64,000 nt of DNA. Origin: an uncultured beta proteobacterium. GTDB taxonomy: Bacteria; Pseudomonadota; Gammaproteobacteria; Burkholderiales; Burkholderiaceae_C. Position 1 is the first letter of the stretch; the number at the start of each line of letters is the position of its first letter. The stretch lies in assembly GCA_903886275.1 (NCBI GenBank), contig CAISLN010000063.1:1-64000 (forward strand). The letters are read 5' to 3'. Below, piece by piece: positions 52,667-59,820 of this stretch. Under the pieces are notes generated by a model. That model was not told the origin of the DNA, did not search any database, and worked only from the letters and a program-made list of their open reading frames with translations. The position numbers and the translations under genes were made by a program.

Positions 52667-53944
52667 ATGGCAGTGATTGAGAGAAGCGGCGAGAAGTATT
52701 CCATCTGGTCGCTGCTCAAGCACGCGATGGGTGGCCACAAGGGCTGGGAGCGGGCCTGGCGCGATGCCGAGCCCAAGAAGAGCTACGACGTCATCATCGT
52801 GGGTGGTGGCGGCCACGGCCTGGCCACCGCCTACTACCTGGCCAAGAACCATGGCATCAAGAACATTGCCATCGTGGAAAAAGGCTATGTGGGCGGCGGC
52901 AATGTGGGGCGCAACACAACCATAGTGCGCTCCAACTACATGATGCAGGAGAACACCGGCTTCTACGAGCACAGCATGGAGCTGTGGCGCGGCATGTCCG
53001 AAGACCTGAACTACAACGTCATGTTCTCGCCGCGCGGCTACCTGTTCACCGCCTGCTCGCAGGCCGCCCTGGACGGCGTGGTGCGCCGCGCCAACACCAT
53101 GCGACTGAACGGCATCAAGGCCGAAATTTTGACGCGCGAAGAGATGATGAAGGAAGCGCCCTACCTGGACTATTCGGACCAGGCGCGTTTTCCCATTTAT
53201 GGCGGCATGCTGCAGCCCGACGCCGGCACCGCACGCCACGACGCCGTGGCCTGGGGCTATGCCCGCGCGGCCGACCAGATGGGCGTGGACATCATCCAGA
53301 ACTGCGAGGTGCTGGACTATATTTGGGCCGGTGAAAAGATAGTGGGCGTGAAGACCACGCGCGGCAACATTGCTGCGGGCAAGGTCGGCATTGCGGTGGC
53401 CGGCCACACCTCGGTGCTGGCGCAAAAGGCGGGCCTTTCGCTACCGATCGAGAGCCATGTGCTGCAGGCCTTTGTCAGCGAATCCATCAAGCCGGTGGTC
53501 AACCATGTGGTGGTGTGGAGCGCGACCTATTTTTATGTATCGCAATCCGACAAGGGCGGCCTGGTGTTTGGCGGCCATATAGACCGCTACAACTCCTATG
53601 CCCAGCGCGGCAACCTGGCCAACTGGGGCGAGACCATGCAGGGTCTGGTGAGCATGGTGCCCTTTGCTTCGCGTCTGCGCCTGTTGCGCAACTGGGGCGG
53701 CATTATGGATATGACGCCGGATGGCAGCCCTATCATTTCAACGACGCCTGTGCCTGGGCTCTATCTAAATGGCGGCTGGTGTTATGGCGGCTTCAAGGCG
53801 ACGCCGGCTTCGGGCTGGTGTTTTGCGCACACGATAGCCAATGATGCGGCCCATCCCTTGAGTGCGGGGTTCACGATGGATAGGTTTGAGAAGGGGCGCT
53901 ACATCGATGAGGCCGGCTATGGGCCTTACAACCACTTGCAGTAA
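52667..53944 (+). CDS. soxB: Sarcosine oxidase subunit beta
   Basis: A 425-residue FAD protein, typical for heterotetrameric sarcosine oxidase beta: VIIVGGGGHGLATAYYLAKN, GYVGGGNVGRNTTIVRSNY, and the C-terminal GIMDMTPDGSPIISTTPVPG and NGGWCYGGFKATPASG. It carries the sarcosine-oxidising FAD site and the covalent FMN shared with alpha. It is first of soxB-D-A-G, all closely spaced. Confidence 0.95.
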   Translation: MAVIERSGEKYSIWSLLKHAMGGHKGWERAWRDAEPKKSYDVIIVGGGGHGLATAYYLAKNHGIKNIAIVEKGYVGGGNVGRNTTIVRSNYMMQENTGFYEHSMELWRGMSEDLNYNVMFSPRGYLFTACSQAALDGVVRRANTMRLNGIKAEILTREEMMKEAPYLDYSDQARFPIYGGMLQPDAGTARHDAVAWGYARAADQMGVDIIQNCEVLDYIWAGEKIVGVKTTRGNIAAGKVGIAVAGHTSVLAQKAGLSLPIESHVLQAFVSESIKPVVNHVVVWSATYFYVSQSDKGGLVFGGHIDRYNSYAQRGNLANWGETMQGLVSMVPFASRLRLLRNWGGIMDMTPDGSPIISTTPVPGLYLNGGWCYGGFKATPASGWCFAHTIANDAAHPLSAGFTMDRFEKGRYIDEAGYGPYNHLQ

Positions 53945-53952
53945 GGCCAAAC

Positions 53953-54270
53953 ATGCTACGAATAAATTGTCCCTATTGCGGCGTGCGCGACCACGAAGAG
54001 TTCTCCTACTTCGGCGACGCCACCAAGACCTATCCGGGTTTGGAAAAAGAAAACCACGCAGGCTGGGTAGAAGCTGTCTACACCCGCAACAACCCCAAGG
54101 GCGAACACTTTGAATTTTGGCAACACACCCTGGCCTGCCGGCGCTGGCTGGTGGTCAAGCGCAGCACCATCAACCACGACATCTTGGACGTGATGCCGGC
54201 CCGCGATCGCCCCTTGAACGCCACCCAAGCCGCCCCCTACAACGGCCCGGCCAAAGGAGCGAACACATGA
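53953..54270 (+). CDS. soxD: Sarcosine oxidase subunit delta
   Basis: A 105-residue zinc subunit: INCPYCGVRDHEEFSYFGDA (CxxC plus His), then GEHFEFWQHTLACRRWLVV and KRSTINHD. This is the SoxD pattern. It starts 8 bp after soxB, and its TGA overlaps the soxA ATG (ATGA). Confidence 0.95.
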   Translation: MLRINCPYCGVRDHEEFSYFGDATKTYPGLEKENHAGWVEAVYTRNNPKGEHFEFWQHTLACRRWLVVKRSTINHDILDVMPARDRPLNATQAAPYNGPAKGANT

Positions 54271-57269
54271 GCAACACCGGAGCCTTGCGCACCACTCAGG
54301 GCGGGCGCATAGACCGCAGCCAGACGGTAGAAATTTCCTTCGACGGCAAACCGCTCACCGGCTACGCGGGCGACACCGTCGCTGCCACATTGCTCGCCCA
54401 CGGCAAGCATTTGGTGGCGCGCAGCTTCAAATACCACCGCCCGCGCGGCATCATGGCCGCCGGTGTGGAAGAGCCCAATGCCCTGCTGACCTTGGGTACT
54501 GGCGCGCAGACCGAACCGAATATCGCGGCCACCGTGATCGAGTCGCACCAGGGCCTGATCGCTCGCACGCAAAACGCCTGGCCCTCGGTCGCGTTCGACC
54601 TGATGGCGGTGAACAACAAGCTATCCAATATCCTGGTGGCGGGTTTCTATTACAAGACCTTTATGCCCTCGCTCAAGGGCTGGATGTTTTTTGAGCACTT
54701 CATTCGCAAGGCGGCCGGTCTTGGAAGATCCACCGAGCTGCCCGACCCGGATCGCTACGACTGGCACCATGGCTTTGCCGATGTGTTGGTGATTGGCTCG
54801 GGCCCGGCCGGCTTGAGCGCGGCCCTGGGCGCGGCCCGCGCCGGATTGGACGTGACCCTGGTGGAACAGGATTTTGCATTCGGCGGCTCGCTGCTCAACC
54901 ACGCCATTGACAGCCCGGAAGCGGCCTGGGTGCAGACCCAGTTGAGCGCGCTGCAAAGCATGCCCAACGTGACGCTATTGAACCGCGCCACCGGCTTTGG
55001 CCTGTTTGACGGCAACACCGTGGGCGTGGTGGAGCGCAGCGCGCCTGGCGTGGCCGATGCGGCGCGCGGTGTGCCGCGCCAGCGCCTGCACATCCTGCGC
55101 GCCAAGAGCATTGTCATGGCCTGTGGCGCGCTGGAGCGCCCTCTGCTGTTTGCCGGCAATGACAGACCCGGCGTGATGCTGAGCAACGCGGTGGGCACCT
55201 ATGCCAACCGCTACGGCGTGGTGGCGGGCAAGCAGGCGGTGTTTTGCACCAACAACGACGCCGCCTATGCCGATGCCATCGCGCTGGCCCGGGCCGGCGC
55301 CCAAGTGAAGCTGGCCGATTTGCGCAAGCAGACCAACAACGCCCTGATCGAATCGGCCAGGGCGGCCGGCGTGGAGGTGCTGATGGCCACCGCCCTGGTG
55401 CAGGCGCAGGGCAAGGCCCGCGTCAAGCAATGCGCCACCGCTTCCTATGATTTCGCAACCGGCGCTGTGGGTAGCAGCCTGAGCCTGCACAACGCCGACC
55501 TGATCGCCATGTCCGGCGGCTGGACGCCCTCGGTGCACCTCACCTCGCACCGTGGCATGCGCCCGGTCTACAAACCCGAGCTATCGAGCTTTGTGCCCGG
55601 CGGCTTCGACCGCGCGCACTTCGGTGCGGGCAGCATGGTGGGCAGCCAGACCCTGACGGCCGCCATCCAAAGCGGTTGGGAAGCAGCGCGCCAAGCGGCC
55701 CTTGAATGCGGCAAGACCTTGAGCGGCGACGCACCCCGCGCACCCGATTCGCGCGATGCCTATATGGCCTTCACCAGCGTGGGGCCCATCGTCAGCGCAC
55801 ACCCGGTGGACAAGAGCTTTGTCGATTTCCAAAACGATGTGGCCACCAGCGATGTGGAGCTGGCCCATCTGGAGGGCTACCAGTCGGTGGAGCACCTCAA
55901 GCGCTACACCACCCAGGGCATGGGCACGGACCAGGGCAAGACGTCCAACCTCAATGCCCTGTCCATCATGGCTGCCAAGCGCGGTATGGCCCTGGCCGAT
56001 GTGGGCACCACCACCTTTCGCGCGCCCTACACGCCTGCCACCATTGGCACCCTGGCCGGACGCAGCGTGCGCTCTCACTTGGCACCGGTGCGCCGCACGG
56101 CCATGCATGGCTGGCATGTGGCCAACGGCGCCCAGATGATGGAGGCCGGTTACTGGATGCGCCCGCTCTGGTACCAGACCCATGGCGCGAACCTGTCGGA
56201 GGCCTACAAGGCCGAGATGGAGATCGTGCGTGAGCAGGTCGGCATGGCCGATGTGAGCACGCTGGGCAAGATCGACGTGCAGGGTCCGGATGCGGCCGAG
56301 TTTTTGAACCGCGTCTATGTCAACGGCTTTGCCAAGCTGGGCATCGGCAAAGCGCGCTACGGCTTCATGCTGCGCGAAGACGGCATCGTGATGGACGACG
56401 GCACCACCAGCCGTCTGAGCGAAACCGAATTTTTCATGACCACCACCACCGCGCAGGCCGCGCGTGTGATGAGCCATCTGGAATTTTTGCTGCAGGTGGT
56501 GTGGCCCGAGCTGCGCGTGACGGTGGCCTCGGTCTCTGACCAATGGGCCGCCATGAGCGTGGCGGGCCCCAAGGTGCGCGAGGTGCTGCGCGCGGCCTTC
56601 CCCACCATCGCCTTTGACAACGAGGCCTTCCCCTTTATGGGTGTGCTGGATGCCACGCTCGACGGTGCGCTGGCCGGCGTCAAGGTGCGCATCATCCGGC
56701 TGACCTTCTCGGGCGAAATGGCCTTTGAGGTCTACACGCCCACCCACCATGGCCGCGTGGTGTGGGAGCATTTGCTCGAATGTGGCAAGCCCTGCAAGCT
56801 GCGCCCTTACGGCCTGGAAGCCCTGGGCTCGCTGCGCATCGAAAAAGGCCATGTGGTGGGCTCCGAGATGGATGGGCGCACCACGCTAGACGATGTGGGC
56901 GCCGGCAAAATGGCCAGCCAGCTCAAGCCCTTCTGGGGCGACGCCCTGCGCCGCAGCGAACACCTGCAGCGCGATGACCGGCCCACCCTGGTAGGGCTGG
57001 AGGCGGTGGACGCCAAGGAGCCGCCCAATAACGGCGCCATCCTGTTTTTTGCCGATGATGCGATCCAGGGCCATGGCCGTGGCCACATCACCAGCACCAC
57101 CTATAGCAAAGCGATGGGCAAGGCGATTGCGCTGGGCCTGCTGCAAGGGGGCAGCAGCCGCATCGGCCAGACCATCGTGGCGGCCTCGCCGGTGCATGGC
57201 CGACAATACCAACTCAAGGTCGTAGAGCCCTGCTTCCTCGACACCGAAGGGAAACGTTACCGTGCTTAA
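54267..57269 (+). CDS. soxA: Sarcosine oxidase subunit alpha
   Basis: The ATG at 54267 overlaps the soxD stop by four bases (ATGA). The 1000-residue protein has the N-terminal ferredoxin-like part (PLTGYAGDTVAATLLAHGK), a Rossmann/NAD site (VIGSGPAGLSAALGAARAGL), a second nucleotide-binding part and a C-terminal GcvT domain that binds tetrahydrofolate. It makes 5,10-methylene-THF from the demethylation product. It is followed directly by soxG with an 8-base overlap. Confidence 0.95.
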   Translation: MSNTGALRTTQGGRIDRSQTVEISFDGKPLTGYAGDTVAATLLAHGKHLVARSFKYHRPRGIMAAGVEEPNALLTLGTGAQTEPNIAATVIESHQGLIARTQNAWPSVAFDLMAVNNKLSNILVAGFYYKTFMPSLKGWMFFEHFIRKAAGLGRSTELPDPDRYDWHHGFADVLVIGSGPAGLSAALGAARAGLDVTLVEQDFAFGGSLLNHAIDSPEAAWVQTQLSALQSMPNVTLLNRATGFGLFDGNTVGVVERSAPGVADAARGVPRQRLHILRAKSIVMACGALERPLLFAGNDRPGVMLSNAVGTYANRYGVVAGKQAVFCTNNDAAYADAIALARAGAQVKLADLRKQTNNALIESARAAGVEVLMATALVQAQGKARVKQCATASYDFATGAVGSSLSLHNADLIAMSGGWTPSVHLTSHRGMRPVYKPELSSFVPGGFDRAHFGAGSMVGSQTLTAAIQSGWEAARQAALECGKTLSGDAPRAPDSRDAYMAFTSVGPIVSAHPVDKSFVDFQNDVATSDVELAHLEGYQSVEHLKRYTTQGMGTDQGKTSNLNALSIMAAKRGMALADVGTTTFRAPYTPATIGTLAGRSVRSHLAPVRRTAMHGWHVANGAQMMEAGYWMRPLWYQTHGANLSEAYKAEMEIVREQVGMADVSTLGKIDVQGPDAAEFLNRVYVNGFAKLGIGKARYGFMLREDGIVMDDGTTSRLSETEFFMTTTTAQAARVMSHLEFLLQVVWPELRVTVASVSDQWAAMSVAGPKVREVLRAAFPTIAFDNEAFPFMGVLDATLDGALAGVKVRIIRLTFSGEMAFEVYTPTHHGRVVWEHLLECGKPCKLRPYGLEALGSLRIEKGHVVGSEMDGRTTLDDVGAGKMASQLKPFWGDALRRSEHLQRDDRPTLVGLEAVDAKEPPNNGAILFFADDAIQGHGRGHITSTTYSKAMGKAIALGLLQGGSSRIGQTIVAASPVHGRQYQLKVVEPCFLDTEGKRYRA

Positions 57270-57873
57270 TTCAGCAGCCAACGCGCCCATGCGTAGCCCC
57301 TTCGAGGGCCATGCCATTGGCAGTCGCCCCAACGCGGCAGGTCAACTCGGCATACAGGTGACGGCCGCCATGCTGCCCAGCTTCACCTTGATCAGCACCT
57401 GGATCAGCGGCCAAGACGGCCTGCTGGCAGCACTTGCCGAGGTGTTTGGCGCCACCCTGCCCCAGCGCATAGGCCAGACCGCACAGACCGAATTCGGCCT
57501 GTTGGCGCGCACCGGCCCGGAGGAATTTGTGTTGGTGGGCGATGACCACACCGACCGCTGCAGCCTGCTGCGCGCCAGCATCGTTGCAGACATAGGCGCC
57601 GTGACCGACCTCAGCCACGCGCGCTGTCGCCTCCATATCGAAGGCCCGCAGTGCCGCACGGTGCTGAACAAGCTGTTTGCACTGGACCTGCGGGAGCAGT
57701 CCTTTGGCATCGGTGACATCGCCCTCACCGGCACCCACCATGTGCCTTCCATGCTGCACCGCCTGGGCGCAGAGGCGTTTGACCTTTATGTGTTCAGCAC
57801 CTACGCCTTCGACCAGTTGGGCACGCTGCTCGATGCGGCGCAGGAATACGGCGTGGCGCTGCAACCGGGCTAG
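57262..57873 (+). CDS. soxG: Sarcosine oxidase subunit gamma
   Basis: Starts with GTG at 57262, overlapping the end of soxA by 8 bases; 203 residues. It shows the SoxG features VGDDHTDRCSLLRASIV, VTDLSHARCRLHIEGPQCR and VFSTYAFDQLGTLLDAAQEY. A structural subunit of the heterotetramer. It completes the canonical soxBDAG order. Confidence 0.93.
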   Translation: MLNSAANAPMRSPFEGHAIGSRPNAAGQLGIQVTAAMLPSFTLISTWISGQDGLLAALAEVFGATLPQRIGQTAQTEFGLLARTGPEEFVLVGDDHTDRCSLLRASIVADIGAVTDLSHARCRLHIEGPQCRTVLNKLFALDLREQSFGIGDIALTGTHHVPSMLHRLGAEAFDLYVFSTYAFDQLGTLLDAAQEYGVALQPG

Positions 57874-57966
57874 TACTGCAGCCCGAAAGTTGCTTGCAGC
57901 CGCAAGCGCCAATGTCCCCTCAACCGATTCGAAAGGTGACCCCATGACCGGCCTGCACCGTGCCGC

Positions 57967-58887
57967 CTGGGCAGCGGCTTGGGCCTGGCGCTGGTGCGCC
58001 TGCTGCGCGACCGCGGCTAGAAGGCCGTGGGCATGCCGGCCCACGAATGGCCCTGGCTGCTGGGCGCGATTGCGTTTGGCGGGGTGCTGGGGCCGCTGCT
58101 CTTGATGATCGGTCTGTCGCACAGCAGCGCCGCCACGGCCTCCCTGTTTCTGAATCTGGAGGCCGTGCTGACGGCGCTGCTGGCCTGGCTGGTGTTCAAG
58201 GAAGGCACCGATAGGCGCATCGTGCTGGGCATGGTGCTGATTGTGGCGGGCGGCGCCGTGCTGGCCTGGCCTACGGGAGAGGCTTCTGCCTCGGGGATGG
58301 GCCCTGTGGCATTGGCCGGGGCCTGCCTGGCCTGGGCCATAGACAACAACCTCACGCGCAAGGTGTCGGCCTCGGATGCCCTGTTTGTCGCGGGCAGCAA
58401 GGGGCTGGTGGCAGGTTGCGTCAACACCAGCCTGGCCATTGCGCTGGGCGCTGCCTGGCCAGGCTTGCCACTGCTGTCCACGGCGATGCTGATCGGCTTT
58501 CTGGGCTATGGACTGAGTCTGGTGCTGTTTGTGCTGGCACTGCGCGGCTTGGGCACGGCCCGAACCGGCGCTTATTTTTCGACCGCGCCGTTTGTAGGGG
58601 CGGCAGTGGCCTTGTTGGTTTTCTCAGAAACCGCGTCACCGGCCTTCTGGATGGCGGCGCTGCTGATGGCCATCGGTGTGTGGCTGCACCTCACGGAGCA
58701 CCATGCCCATGCGCACCTGCATGAAGCGCTGGAGCACGAACATGGGCATGTCCATGACGCACACCACCAGCACGCGCACAGCCTGCAAGGCGACGCAAGC
58801 GCCAAACACAGCCATCTGCACCGCCATGCACCCACCACGCACAGCCCCCCGCATTACCCCGATATCCACCACCGCCACAGGCATTGA
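57967..58887 (+). pseudogene. Truncated EamA/DMT transporter with internal stop and His-rich tail
   Basis: The frame reads LGSGLGLALVRLLRDRG, then TAG (58018), then KAVGMPAHEWPWLLGAIAF and an otherwise complete EamA/DMT domain. Full-length homologues have Trp at the TAG position and about two more N-terminal helices, which are absent. Translation could start at GTG 58027 or ATG 58033, giving about 285 residues with eight or so helices. The C-terminal 75 residues are very His-rich (HHAHAHLHEALEHEHGHVHD), suggesting metal binding. Sox-operon proximity may be accidental. I call it a pseudogene, though the remaining part is intact. Confidence 0.75.
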
Positions 58888-58910
58888 ATCGGCAGCGGGG
58901 TGAGCGAGCC

Positions 58911-58949
58911 AGACAGAACAATAGGGGGGCAACCATCCCCACTCTGTCT
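58911..58949. terminator. Bidirectional stem-loop between the EamA remnant and the small secreted gene
   Basis: AGACAGA and TCTGTCT form the outer 7-bp stem, with an inner GGGG/CCCC pairing. It lies between two convergent genes (24 bp after the EamA stop, 3 bp from the stop of the leftward small gene). A likely transcription terminator for both strands. Confidence 0.6.
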
Positions 58950-58952
58950 ATT

Positions 58953-59261
58953 TCATATCTTATTGAAGATCCCGAGCGCAATGAGTCCGTCAAGGGATCT
59001 ATCGTCAAGGATATTCAATAGCCAGGGAAATCCTTGTACCTGAATCGTTTTATCTGTCACCTTATAGCGCGCATTGGTAAATTCGTATACGCCAGTTTTC
59101 AGGTGCTTCAGCGTTGCCGTTTTGTCAGGGTGGAAGGTGAGCGCCATGCGTCCCATAGACCCGGGCGTTTCAATGTTTTCGTACTTGCCATCGAGCTGAG
59201 ATCCGGCCAGACAAAAAATGGGAAGCAGCAAAACGAGGAGGAATAAAAAAATCTTTTTCAT
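58953..59261 (-). CDS. Small secreted protein, function unknown
   Basis: The ATG at 59261 begins MKKIFLFLLVLLLPIFC, a signal peptide ending CLAGSQ; 102 residues in total. The mature part has a compact beta-like pattern (KYENIETPGSMGRMALTFHP, TATLKHLKTGVYEF) rather like a lipocalin or DUF4488-type strand set. No domain is recognised. Its start overlaps the stop of the 50-residue peptide gene (ATGA), so the two are translationally coupled. Confidence 0.7.
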   Translation of the reverse strand: MKKIFLFLLVLLLPIFCLAGSQLDGKYENIETPGSMGRMALTFHPDKTATLKHLKTGVYEFTNARYKVTDKTIQVQGFPWLLNILDDRSLDGLIALGIFNKI

Positions 59262-59410
59262 ACGCGGCTTCTTGCTGTGCGGACCGCGCAAAGTGCCCCT
59301 GCCAAGGTTCCGCCTGCCTGTACAACAGCGGCTGTGGTCCACAGGGTTGCCGAACCGCCACAAGCGGCCTCAGCCGCAAATGCCGTTTTGATTGTCGATT
59401 TATTTACCAT
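59258..59410 (-). CDS. Small Gly/Ala-rich peptide, translationally coupled to a secreted protein
   Basis: Fifty codons from ATG 59410 (MVNKSTIKTAFAAEAACG) to TGA 59258, preceded by a perfect AGGAGG, 13 bases from the ATG (a longer spacing than usual). The core is hydrophobic and Gly/Ala-rich (GGSATLWTTAAVVQAGGTLA), ending in a basic RTARSRV. It could be a single-span membrane peptide, a toxin-like peptide or a bacteriocin-type leaderless peptide. The coding call is based on the strong SD and the ATGA overlap; it is not recognised. Confidence 0.55.
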   Translation of the reverse strand: MVNKSTIKTAFAAEAACGGSATLWTTAAVVQAGGTLAGALCAVRTARSRV

Positions 59411-59820
59411 GGCTCTTACATTTCCTCCTTCATTTTCACGCAATCCCTTGCGCGCTCACGCTAGGCAGGTCTGCTTCCTATCCCCGTTAAAAATCATTTC
59501 TAAAAATGAACACACAATCATCCAGCATAGCCTCTCCCCAAGCCCCGGATGCAAAAAACAGTACCCATTAGTAGGTAGTGCGACTACCTATAAACCGGTA
59601 GCAAAAGGCAGAATCAAGGGCCTTTGGCAGGCCGCACGCGAAAAGTAGGCTAGATCATCTGCAGCAACGGCTTGTCCAAAAATCCCTTTCCACGGTAGGG
59701 GAAATCCAGCAACATCGCCTTCACATAGTGGCAGGCGCGACGGCAGCGAACCGAATAAGAGCCAAGCTGAAGTGGCGGCACAAGGGCTGCTGACAGGCTT
59801 TTGAAACCGACGGCACCCCC
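59411..59820. promoter_or_regulatory. Promoter region upstream of the small peptide, with an 8-bp palindrome
   Basis: About 410 bp with no gene. It must hold the promoter of the 59410 peptide operon and the 3' end of the HD-GYP transcript. TAGGTAGT-GCG-ACTACCTA at 59572-59590 is a perfect 8-bp inverted repeat with a 3-base spacer, a plausible operator or hairpin. Confidence 0.5.

Noticed and set aside
58018-58020. TAG read as pyrrolysine or suppressed
   Set aside because: No pyrrolysine genes in view, homologues have Trp there and the N-terminus is also missing, so decay is simpler.
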